Of a stretch of 64,000 nucleotides of DNA, positions 51,791 through 61,528 are shown one piece after another; positions within the stretch are counted from its first letter, which is position 1; every line of letters starts with the position of its first letter. This DNA comes from Pseudomonas sp. MRSN 12121. GTDB lineage: Bacteria > Pseudomonadota > Gammaproteobacteria > Pseudomonadales > Pseudomonadaceae. A model generated the notes under the pieces. It worked only from the letters and a program-made list of their open reading frames with translations, ran no database searches and was not told the DNA's origin. The DNA lies in assembly GCF_000931465.1 (NCBI RefSeq), contig NZ_CP010892.1, positions 5,913,388 through 5,977,387 of the forward strand, written 5' to 3'. A program made the position numbers and the translations under genes.

Positions 51791-54229
51791 TCATGCCGGT
51801 TTGGCTTCGGCCAGCGCCTCTTGCGCCTGTTCCTTTTCCGCTTCCTTGAGCTCATCTTCGCTGATCATTTCCGCAATCACCCGCAGGCGCTCCACCACCC
51901 GTGCGTTGACGCTGCCTTCCGGGAACTGGCCATCCGCGTCCGGCTCGCCCGCAGGTTCGCCCACCAGCAGGCTCAGGGCCTCGTCGGCCTGGCGCACGGC
52001 ATAGACGTGGAATTGCCCGGCGCGCACTGCCGCCAGCACCTTTTCGTCCAGCATCAGGGTGGCGACGTTGGCCTGAGGAATGATGGCTCCTTGCTCCCCC
52101 GTCAGGCCCCGTGCCTCGCAGAGACGGAAGAAACCTTCGATCTTCTCGTTGACCCCACCCACTGCCTGCACTTCGCCGAACTGGTTGATCGAACCGGTAA
52201 TGGCAAAGCATTGCTTGAGCGGGGTTTTCGACAAGGCCGAGATCAGCGTGCACGCTTCGCCCAGCGATGCGCTGTCGCCATCGACGTAACCATAGGATTG
52301 CTCCAGCGCGATGCTCGCCGAAATCGCCAGAGGGAATTCCTGGGCGTAACGACTGCCCAGGTAGCCGGTGAGAATCATCACGCCCTTGGAGTGAATCGGC
52401 TGGCCGAGGTTGACCTCACGCTCGATGTCGACGATACCGCTGCCCCCCGGATACACCGTGGCGGAAATCCGCGCCGGCACGCCAAAGGCCGAGTCGCCCA
52501 CTTCCAGCACCGTCAGGCCGTTGCACTTGCCCACGGCGGCACCGTCGGTGTCGATCAGGATGATCCCCGCCAGCATGTCGTCGAGAATCCGCGCCGAGAC
52601 CCGGCCGGTGCGCGTGGCCTTGGCCTTGAGTGCGCGCTCGATGTGCCCGGCATCGGTCATCTCGTCCGAGGCCAGGTGACGAATGAAATCCGCCTCGCTG
52701 ACCAGCTGGAACAGATCGCCGATCCGCGCCGACAAGCGTCCCTGGTGCTCCGCCAGGCGGGCACTGTAGGTGGCCAGGCGCGCCACCGCGTCCGCGGTCA
52801 GCGGGGCCATGCCTTCTTCGGAGGTACGGGTTTTCAGCAGTTGGGCGAATTGTTCGAGGCTCTCGTCCACCATCGGGATGTCTTCGTCGAAATCCACCAA
52901 CACGCGGAACATCTCCTGGAAGTCCGGATCCAGGTCCTGCAGCGTGTAGTACAGCTGGCGGGCGCCGATGATGATGACCTTGACCTGCAACGGAATGTGC
53001 TGCGGCGTCAGGGTCACGGTAGCCAGGCGTCCCAGCTCGCCCAGTGGCGACTCCATCTTCAGCTTGCGCGATTGCAGGGCACGCTTGAGCGCGTCCCAGA
53101 CAAAGGGCTCGCCGAGCATCTTCTCGGCTTCGAGAATCAGGAAGCCGCCATTGGCCCGGTGCAGGGCCCCCGGGCGCAGTTGGCGATAGGTGGTATACAG
53201 CGCGCCCTGGTCGGTGCTGTATTCGATGCGGCCGAACAGGTTGTCGTAGGTCGGGTGCGGCTCGAACACCACCGGCGCGCCGCCGCTGGCCGGATGACCG
53301 ACCACCAGGCTCGGGCAGTACTGCTCTTCCAGCAGCTTGCGGGCCACCGCGTCGGTCTTGCTGTCGTCCACCAGTTGCTCGACCACGGTCTTGAGCAGGT
53401 ACACCTGCATGGCCTGCAGATAACCGCACACACCGGCGTTTTCCGCGTACTTCTCGGACAGCGGCGCCAGCAGTGGCTGCAAGGCCAGGGTGATGGTTTC
53501 TTCGTTGAGTTGGCGCAGTTGGTTGCTCGACTCGCGCTTCCACTGCGGCAGGCTCGCCAGCTCTTCGTTGAGGCGCTCTTCCAGGGCGGAAATGTCCTCG
53601 TGGAAACGCTCGCGATCGGCTTCGGGCAATTGCGCGAATTCGGCCTCGTCCAGCGCCTTGCCGTCGAACATCGGGGTGAAGGCAATGTTGCTGCTGTCGC
53701 GGTACAGCGCGACATCCTTCTCCAGCGCCAGGCGCTCGATGACGTCCAGCGCCCGGTCGTAACGCTGGTTGAACGCACGGTCGATGGCACTTTTCTTCTG
53801 CTGATAGGACGGATGCTCGAAGACGGCCGGAAAGGTCGCCAGCAGGTTGTCGATCAGGCCGTTGATATCGCTGATGAACGCCCCGGCAGCGCCCGAAGGC
53901 AGCTCCAGCGCACGTGGTTCGCGCGGCTCATCGAAATTGTTGACGTAAACCCAGTCGGACGGGGTCTGCAGGCGCTTGCCTTCCGCCTTCAGGTAGCGTT
54001 TGACGAAGGAGAAACGGCCGGTACCAGGCTCGCCCATGACAAACACGTTGTAACCGGGGCGTGGCATGGCCACGCCGAACTGCAAGGCTTCGACTGCGCG
54101 TTCCTGGCCAAGCACACCGCGAAAGGGCTCCAGATCATTGGTGGTCGAGAAGCTGAACTGTTCAGCGGAAAACGGACGGGTCAGCGCTTCGGGCGCTAGA
54201 CGCAAGCTGGCAGCAACAGGATCAGGCAT
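51791..54229 (-). CDS. Lon-like ATP-dependent protease (LonB/AAA_32 family, PA4576-like)
   Basis: An 812-residue AAA+ protein with a C-terminal Lon proteolytic domain. The Walker A is GEPGTGRFS (66-74), with Arg replacing the usual Lys at 72. The Walker-B-like segment GGFLILEAEKML and the helical insert region follow. The Ser-Lys dyad is S653 (VDGDSASLGEA) and K696 (GGVNEKIEGF), spaced 43 residues apart as in E. coli Lon. The C-terminal tail is rich in E and K. It probably degrades or remodels specific substrates in the cytoplasm; targets are unknown. The homologue is present in the same place in P. aeruginosa. Confidence 0.85.
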   Translation of the reverse strand: MPDPVAASLRLAPEALTRPFSAEQFSFSTTNDLEPFRGVLGQERAVEALQFGVAMPRPGYNVFVMGEPGTGRFSFVKRYLKAEGKRLQTPSDWVYVNNFDEPREPRALELPSGAAGAFISDINGLIDNLLATFPAVFEHPSYQQKKSAIDRAFNQRYDRALDVIERLALEKDVALYRDSSNIAFTPMFDGKALDEAEFAQLPEADRERFHEDISALEERLNEELASLPQWKRESSNQLRQLNEETITLALQPLLAPLSEKYAENAGVCGYLQAMQVYLLKTVVEQLVDDSKTDAVARKLLEEQYCPSLVVGHPASGGAPVVFEPHPTYDNLFGRIEYSTDQGALYTTYRQLRPGALHRANGGFLILEAEKMLGEPFVWDALKRALQSRKLKMESPLGELGRLATVTLTPQHIPLQVKVIIIGARQLYYTLQDLDPDFQEMFRVLVDFDEDIPMVDESLEQFAQLLKTRTSEEGMAPLTADAVARLATYSARLAEHQGRLSARIGDLFQLVSEADFIRHLASDEMTDAGHIERALKAKATRTGRVSARILDDMLAGIILIDTDGAAVGKCNGLTVLEVGDSAFGVPARISATVYPGGSGIVDIEREVNLGQPIHSKGVMILTGYLGSRYAQEFPLAISASIALEQSYGYVDGDSASLGEACTLISALSKTPLKQCFAITGSINQFGEVQAVGGVNEKIEGFFRLCEARGLTGEQGAIIPQANVATLMLDEKVLAAVRAGQFHVYAVRQADEALSLLVGEPAGEPDADGQFPEGSVNARVVERLRVIAEMISEDELKEAEKEQAQEALAEAKPA

Positions 54230-54503
54230 CGGGCTTCCTTACATCAGGCGGGGCAGATGGGGCATTCTGGCGCCGGGTCCATCGGCTGGCAAGGCGCCAG
54301 GGCGCGAAAGCGCGGGCCGCTAACAGGCGTCATGGACCCTGCATAAAAATCAGCTATTTCAAGGAATATTTCTGAAAAAACCCCGGAACCCTTGGAACAT
54401 GCCTAAACTCCAACCTGCGCGGCTGGACTAATAACCGGCCCACTGGCGCCGACATGGGCCAGACCCCTTGTCCATTGGTTTGCACACAATAGAGAACAAA
54501 GCT

Positions 54504-54992
54504 ATGAAACGGATTCTTCTCGGTACTCTCTTCACCGCTGTTTCCATCAATGCAATGGCCCAAGCGCCAGGCGGTCCGGACTGTGGTTGGGGCAACATGC
54601 TGTTCGAAGGGCAGCGCGGCACTCCGGCTCACTTCCTGGCCTCCACCACCAACGGCACCTCCGGTAACGCGACGTTCGGCATGACTTCCGGCACCAACGG
54701 TTGCTCGACCAACAGCGCGCTGACCTACGGCGGCAAATCCTGGTTCGCCATGAATGGCATGATGAACGAGCTGTCCGAAGACATGGCCAAAGGTGAAGGC
54801 GAAGCGCTGACCACCTACGCCGTGGTCCTGGGCGTCGCTCCTGAAGACCGCGCGCACTTCGCCGCCGTCACCCACGAGCACTTCCAGCAGATCTTCAGCA
54901 AAGCCGACGTAACCGCGGACGATGTGCACACCAATACCCTCGCCGTGCTGAAAAACGACGCACGCCTGGCCAAATACGCTACCCCGGCCTAA
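54504..54992 (+). CDS. DUF3015 family secreted protein
   Basis: A 162-residue protein with a signal peptide (MKRILLGTLFTAVSINAMAQ, cleavage after AMA) and a mature part opening APGGPDCGWGNMLFEGQRG, the DUF3015 signature, rich in Gly, Thr and Asn. Cysteines in PDCGW and NGCSTN may pair. The start ATG at 54504 has only a weak AGAGAA upstream. A strong terminator separates it from the DUF4105 gene on the same strand. Function unknown. Confidence 0.8.
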   Translation: MKRILLGTLFTAVSINAMAQAPGGPDCGWGNMLFEGQRGTPAHFLASTTNGTSGNATFGMTSGTNGCSTNSALTYGGKSWFAMNGMMNELSEDMAKGEGEALTTYAVVLGVAPEDRAHFAAVTHEHFQQIFSKADVTADDVHTNTLAVLKNDARLAKYATPA

Positions 54993-55002
54993 ATCTCGGC
55001 CC

Positions 55003-55036
55003 GCCCGCTCTTTTCGAAGAGCGGGCTTTTGTTTTT
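55003..55036 (+). terminator. Rho-independent terminator between the DUF3015 and DUF4105 genes
   Basis: GCCCGCTC and GAGCGGGC flank a TTTTCGA loop and are followed by TTTTGTTTTT, eleven bases after the DUF3015 stop. Confidence 0.9.
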
Positions 55037-55087
55037 CGGACCCGACTCCTCCCGAGTCTTTGTTTTTTCCGACTCAAGTTGCCCACC

Positions 55088-56941
55088 ATGCTCAAACGCC
55101 TTGCTTCCCTGGCGCTCTGTGTCTGCGCCCCGCTGTCCGCCGCGCCACATATCGACCCTTCCCGTTTGCAGCAACTGGCCAACGATCCGTTCTGGATCTC
55201 CCTGGGCCATTACGAAACCGCCAAGCTCGGCGGCTGGCGCAGCTACGTCAGCGACCCGAAGTTCTTCCTCGCCAGCGACGGCGCCGAACACCCCGATGCC
55301 GAACTCAAGGCCACCCTGGAGGCGATCTATGCCCCGGCCGGTAGCGGCAACCAGCATGCCCAGTGCGTGTACCCCGCCCGCACCCGCTGGCTCAAGGCCC
55401 AACTGAACCTGAGCGACCTGCCGGCGGTTGAGTGCAGCGAGTTCAGCCAATGGTTCAAGGATGTCGCGCCCCATAGCACGGTGATGATTTTTCCTGCGGC
55501 CTACCTGAACAGCCCGTCGTCGATGTTCGGCCATACCCTGCTGCGCATCGATCAGGCCGACGTGCAAAGCAATCACACGGCCCTGCTCAGCTACGCGATC
55601 AACTTCGGTGCCTACATCGAGGGCTCGGACAACAGCATCCTCTACGCCTGGAAGGGCCTGATGGGCGGCTATCCCGGGCTGTTCGCCCTGGTGCCCTACC
55701 AGGAAAAACTCGCGGAATACCGCAGCCTGGAAAACCGCGACCTGTGGGAGTACCGGCTGAACCTGACCCAGGCCGAGACCGAACGCATGGTCGAACACGT
55801 CTGGGAACTGAAGCAGATCAAGTTCGACTACTTCTTCTTCGACGAGAACTGCTCCTACCGCCTGCTGGAACTGCTGCAAGTGGCCCGCCCCAGCCTGCGC
55901 CTGACCGAACAGTTCCCCCTCACGGCGATTCCCACCGACACCGTCAAGGCGGTCAAGGAAGCCGGCCTGGTGGAGAAGATCGAATACCGTCCATCCCGCG
56001 AGCGCGAACTGCTCGAACGCGCCAAACCGCTGACCCACGAGGAACAGCAATGGGTGCTGAACGTCAGCGCCGACCAGCAGCAACTGCAACAGCCGGCCTT
56101 CAAGGCATTGCCCCGGGAGCGCCAGGCGCTGATCGTCGACGCCGCCTACCGCCTCGAACGCTATCGGGCCAACGGCCAGGAGCGCGACCCGCAACGGGCA
56201 CAGCGCAGCTTCGAACTGCTGCGGGCGATCAATCGCAACCCGCCGCCGGAACTGTCCATCGAGCGCCCCGACCTGCCGGAAGACGGCCATGAATCGCGTA
56301 CCTGGCAAGTCGGCGTGGGCACCCGCGGCGACCGGGCCTTTGGCGAATACGGGCTGCGCATGGCCTATCACGACCTCAACGACAACGCCGAGGGCTTCCC
56401 CCTTGGCGCGCAGATCGAAATCCTGCAGATGAAACTGCGCCAGTACGAAGGCAACAACTGGCAACTGCAGCAGCTGGACCTGGCGACCATTCGCTCGCTG
56501 ACGCCGCGCAACGAGCTGCTGCAACCCTGGTCCTGGCAGGTCACCGGCGGCCTGGAACGGGTGCCGGGCAAACACGACGACGAAACCCTGGTCAGCCATG
56601 TCAACGGTGGCGGCGGCGGGACCTGGCAACTCGGCGAAAACGTGCTCGGCTTCGCCCTGGGCACGGTGCGCGTCGAGCACAATGCCGACTTCGCCGGTTT
56701 CATCACCCCGGCGGCCGGTTTCAATACCGGCCTGCTGTGGAAAAACCCGCTGGGCAATTTCAGCCTCGAGGCCAAGGGTGACTATTTCACCAATGGCGAG
56801 GTGCGCCGCAGCCTGAGCCTCAACCAGCAATGGGAGCTGTCGCGCAACCTGGGCCTGCGCCTGAGCGCCCAGCGCGAGTTCAGCCACCTGGCCACGGCAC
56901 AGAACGAGGTGATGCTGGAGCTGAAGTGGTATCACTACTGA
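55088..56941 (+). CDS. DUF4105 domain outer-membrane-like protein
   Basis: A 617-residue protein with a short signal peptide (cleavage near APLSAAP, about 19). The DUF4105 domain (about 110-330) has the paired motifs NSPSSMFGHTLLR (H149) and FFDENCSYRLLELL (C255), consistent with a papain-like Cys/His site. The C-terminal 250 residues alternate polar and hydrophobic residues with many aromatics and end LELKWYHY, suggesting a beta-barrel. Some DUF4105 proteins have been linked to lipoprotein N-acylation (Lnb); whether that applies here is uncertain. The ATG at 55088 gives the signal peptide. Confidence 0.82.
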   Translation: MLKRLASLALCVCAPLSAAPHIDPSRLQQLANDPFWISLGHYETAKLGGWRSYVSDPKFFLASDGAEHPDAELKATLEAIYAPAGSGNQHAQCVYPARTRWLKAQLNLSDLPAVECSEFSQWFKDVAPHSTVMIFPAAYLNSPSSMFGHTLLRIDQADVQSNHTALLSYAINFGAYIEGSDNSILYAWKGLMGGYPGLFALVPYQEKLAEYRSLENRDLWEYRLNLTQAETERMVEHVWELKQIKFDYFFFDENCSYRLLELLQVARPSLRLTEQFPLTAIPTDTVKAVKEAGLVEKIEYRPSRERELLERAKPLTHEEQQWVLNVSADQQQLQQPAFKALPRERQALIVDAAYRLERYRANGQERDPQRAQRSFELLRAINRNPPPELSIERPDLPEDGHESRTWQVGVGTRGDRAFGEYGLRMAYHDLNDNAEGFPLGAQIEILQMKLRQYEGNNWQLQQLDLATIRSLTPRNELLQPWSWQVTGGLERVPGKHDDETLVSHVNGGGGGTWQLGENVLGFALGTVRVEHNADFAGFITPAAGFNTGLLWKNPLGNFSLEAKGDYFTNGEVRRSLSLNQQWELSRNLGLRLSAQREFSHLATAQNEVMLELKWYHY

Positions 56942-57063
56942 CGCAGCCCCGGTGGGCCGCTCGGGAAGCGCGACCACAGAGCGCTCACCGGGCTTTCACA
57001 CACTGCTGACGAATACCCTTCTAGACTTTCCCTATCAGCCGTTGAGCGGCGCGGGAGTCCGAG

Positions 57064-57420
57064 ATGTGGCGGTATGCAGTAGTCGCAGCGTTGCTGGCCT
57101 TGCTCGGCGGTTGCGAGACCACCCATGAGCAGTTGCTGAAGCAGGGTTATCCACCGGCTTTCGCCGACGGTTTCGACGATGGCTGCGTCAGCGGTCGCCA
57201 GGCCGCCGGGGCGATCACCGGCGAATTCCGCAAGAACGTGCCGCGCTACCTCAAGGACCCGCACTACGCCGAGGGCTGGAGCGATGGGTTCCGCCAGTGC
57301 CAGGCCATGCTGGAAAACCGCGATCGCGAAGAGTATCGGGAGCGTCACTGGGACGAGCGCGAACGCGCCTGGCAACAGGAAAAGGACCGTGATGCGGGCC
57401 GTGCCTATCGCTCGCCGTAA
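57064..57420 (+). CDS. Small lipoprotein of unknown function
   Basis: A 118-residue lipoprotein: the signal MWRYAVVAALLALLGGC places the lipidated Cys at 17, followed by ETTHEQLLKQGYPPAF. It has two D/G/C repeats of similar shape (FADGFDDGCVSGRQA and YAEGWSDGFRQCQAM) and a highly charged C-terminal helix rich in R, E and W. It is not a recognised family. It sits 122 bases after the DUF4105 gene and 71 bases before the GreA-like gene. Confidence 0.72.
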   Translation: MWRYAVVAALLALLGGCETTHEQLLKQGYPPAFADGFDDGCVSGRQAAGAITGEFRKNVPRYLKDPHYAEGWSDGFRQCQAMLENRDREEYRERHWDERERAWQQEKDRDAGRAYRSP

Positions 57421-57491
57421 GTCGCTTTCAGGCATGGCCTGAAACCAAAAGGCTGCGACCATGGCCCAAACTCCATGAAGGGGAGAAAACC

Positions 57492-57986
57492 ATGAGCCGA
57501 GCCTTCGTCAATGAAGATCAGGCTGCCGCCCAGGCCGACCAACCGGTGGAACGGCAGATCAGCGCGCAACCCAATTACGTCACCCCGCAGGGTCTGAGCG
57601 AGCTGCAGGCCAGGGTCGCGCACCTGCAAAGCCGCCATGCCGAGCAGTCGATGCTGGGCGAACAGGCGGACCAGCAGTTGCTGGCTGATATCGAACGCGA
57701 CCTGCGCTACTTCAACCAGCGCCTGCAAAGCGCCCAGGTGGTGCCCCAGGCGACATCGCGCACGAAGGTCCAGATCGGCAGCCGAGTGGTCTTCGCCGAC
57801 GAGCACGGCAGCGAACAGGCCGTGCAGCTGGTGGGAGAAGACCAGGCCGATGTCGCCAAGGGCCTGATCAACTGGGGCTCGCCGCTGGGCCGGGCATTGC
57901 TGGGCAGCCAGCTTGGCGATGAAGTGCTGTGGCAACGTCCGGCGGGCGATCAGCTGATCGAAGTGATCCGCATCGACCCGGCTTAA
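57492..57986 (+). CDS. GreA/GreB-family protein
   Basis: A 164-residue protein with an N-terminal coiled coil (about 30-80: YVTPQGLSELQARVAHLQ...) and a C-terminal GreA/GreB-type domain (KVQIGSRVVFADEHG...). Gre factors stimulate RNA polymerase transcript cleavage through acidic residues at the coiled-coil tip; the tip here (SMLGEQADQQLL) keeps few acidic residues, so it may be a Rnk-like or modified relative. AAGGGGAG precedes the ATG. Its stop codon overlaps the convergent gdhA stop in the sequence CTTAAA. Confidence 0.8.
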   Translation: MSRAFVNEDQAAAQADQPVERQISAQPNYVTPQGLSELQARVAHLQSRHAEQSMLGEQADQQLLADIERDLRYFNQRLQSAQVVPQATSRTKVQIGSRVVFADEHGSEQAVQLVGEDQADVAKGLINWGSPLGRALLGSQLGDEVLWQRPAGDQLIEVIRIDPA

Positions 57987-59320
57987 ACCACGCCCTGGGC
58001 CAGCATGGCATCGGCGACCTTGACGAAGCCCGCGATGTTCGCGCCCTTGACGTAGTTGACCCGACCGTTCTCTTCGCCGTAATGCACGCAGGCATGGTGG
58101 ATCGACTGCATGATGTTGTGCAGCTTGCTGTCCACTTCTCCGGCGCTCCATAGCAGGCGCATGGCGTTCTGCGACATTTCCAGCCCGCTGACCGCTACGC
58201 CACCGGCGTTCGAGGCTTTGCCCGGGGCAAAGAGGATGCCGGCCTCGATGAAGATATCCACAGCCTCCAGGGTGGTCGGCATGTTCGCCCCCTCGGCCAC
58301 GCAAATGCAGCCATTGCGCAACAGCGTGCGCGCGGCTTCGGCATCCAGTTCGTTCTGGGTGGCGCACGGCAGCGCGATCTCGGACGGCAGCGCCCAGGGA
58401 TGTTGCCCGGCGAGGAACTGCAGATTGAACCGCGTCGCCAGCTCACTGATGCGCCCGCGCTTGACGTTCTTCAACTCCAGCACCGCCTGCCATTGCTCCT
58501 CCGTCAGCCCGGCCTCGCAGTACAGCGTGCCTTCGGAATCCGACAGGGAAATCACCTTGCCGCCCAGGTCCATGACCTTGCGCGCCGCGTATTGCGCCAC
58601 GTTGCCGGAGCCGGAAATCGCCACGCGCTTGCCCTCCACGCGCTCGTCGCGGCGCTTGAGCATTTCCTCGGCGAAATACACGCAACCGAACCCGGTAGCC
58701 TCGGGACGGATCAGGCTGCCGCCGTAGCTGATGCCCTTGCCGGTCAGCACCGAGGTGAACTGGTTGCTCAGGCGCTTGTACTGGCCGAACAGGAAACCGA
58801 TTTCCCGGGCACCGACGCCGATATCTCCCGCCGGCACGTCCACGTCCGAACCGATATGGCGGTACAGCTCGCTCATGAAGGCCTGGCAGAAACGCATCAC
58901 TTCCGCGTCGCTCTTGCCCTTCGGGTCGAAGTCCGAGCCGCCTTTGCCGCCGCCCATGGGCAGCGAGGTCAGGGAGTTCTTGAAGGTCTGCTCGAAGGCG
59001 AGGAATTTCAGCAGCCCGAGATTGACCGACGGGTGGAAGCGCAAACCGCCCTTGTACGGACCGATGGCGCTGTTCATCTGGATACGGAAACCGCGATTGA
59101 CCTGGACCTTGCCCTGATCGTCGACCCACGACACCCGGAACACCACTGCGCGCTCGGGCTCACAGATGCGTTCGAGAACGCCCGAGGCCAGGTAATGCGG
59201 GTTGGCCTCCAGGAACGGCCACAGGCTGCGCAGGACTTCTTCCACCGCCTGGTGGAATTCTGGCTGGTCCGGGTCACGTTTTTTCAGACGGGCGAGGAAG
59301 TTTTCGACGGATTCGATCAT
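57983..59320 (-). CDS. gdhA: NADP-specific glutamate dehydrogenase
   Basis: A 445-residue cytoplasmic enzyme assimilating ammonia into 2-oxoglutarate. The catalytic lysine is K126 in PMGGGKGGSDFDPKG; the substrate motif KGGLRFHPSVN and the dinucleotide fold GSGNVAQYAARK are present, as is PAGDIGVGAREIGF. Length and motifs fit the hexameric NADP type. It shares its end with the GreA-like gene. About 260 bases of AT-richer sequence upstream hold its promoter, which I cannot pin down. Confidence 0.95.
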   Translation of the reverse strand: MIESVENFLARLKKRDPDQPEFHQAVEEVLRSLWPFLEANPHYLASGVLERICEPERAVVFRVSWVDDQGKVQVNRGFRIQMNSAIGPYKGGLRFHPSVNLGLLKFLAFEQTFKNSLTSLPMGGGKGGSDFDPKGKSDAEVMRFCQAFMSELYRHIGSDVDVPAGDIGVGAREIGFLFGQYKRLSNQFTSVLTGKGISYGGSLIRPEATGFGCVYFAEEMLKRRDERVEGKRVAISGSGNVAQYAARKVMDLGGKVISLSDSEGTLYCEAGLTEEQWQAVLELKNVKRGRISELATRFNLQFLAGQHPWALPSEIALPCATQNELDAEAARTLLRNGCICVAEGANMPTTLEAVDIFIEAGILFAPGKASNAGGVAVSGLEMSQNAMRLLWSAGEVDSKLHNIMQSIHHACVHYGEENGRVNYVKGANIAGFVKVADAMLAQGVV

Positions 59321-59532
59321 GGGAAAAGTCTCGGCGGATTTATTGTCATCAAGAGAAATTTGACCCGGACTTTAGCAACTCGAACAGCACCATGACAGAG
59401 CAAAATGTCGCACTTATGAATTTAAATGGTGCAATTGATATAAATTTCCTGCCGTTTCCAGCCTATCTCGCACCATTAAAGGGATTACCGGCAGGCTGCC
59501 ATGCGTCATGTTGGACCTGCTGAAAAACAGGC

Positions 59533-59562
59533 AAAAAAAACGGAGCCCGAAGGCTCCGTTTC
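59533..59562 (-). terminator. Rho-independent terminator of ettA
   Basis: On the minus strand CGGAGCC, a TTCG loop, GGCTCCG and a run of eight T residues, 18 bases after the ettA stop. Confidence 0.93.
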
Positions 59563-59580
59563 TTTGCCGCGACCGACCGA

Positions 59581-61245
<1,665 letters not shown>

Positions 61246-61308
61246 GATGAACCTAGCGTCAGTGACGGATGAATAGAACGGGCGAAGCCCGGGCCAGGCC
61301 ATGCGCGG

Positions 61309-61339
61309 CGCAGGCATTTGATCACGATCAATGCCTGCG
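61309..61339. other. Long inverted repeat in the ettA leader
   Basis: CGCAGGCAT at 61309-61317 and ATGCCTGCG at 61331-61339 are perfect complements, with an inner TGATC/GATCA pair adding five base pairs around a two-base loop and a single bulged T. It lies about 65 bases upstream of the ettA start on the minus strand, without a T-run, so it could be an operator or an RNA structure. Confidence 0.6.
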
Positions 61340-61481
61340 TCCGGAAAAAGCCTGATTGTCTGGAGCTGAAGCGCTCCCGCGTAACCGGCAAAGCTACCTC
61401 AATGGCCGGGCAAGGTCCAGCCAGCCGGGACTGGCACTTTGCCACAACTCAAGGCATGCTAGTCGCCCTTCGGGCGTCCGG

Positions 61482-61512
61482 CTTATAGTGCACGTCGCGC
61501 CAGTCTAGCCAA
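61482..61512 (-). promoter_or_regulatory. Candidate promoter of ettA
   Basis: On the minus strand TTGGCT (61507-61512) and TATAAG (61482-61487) with a 19-base spacer (18 if read as CTATAA), implying a leader of about 230 bases. It partly overlaps the start region of the divergent MorA-like gene. Weak. Confidence 0.35.
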
Positions 61513-61528
61513 ACCGCAGGATCACAGT

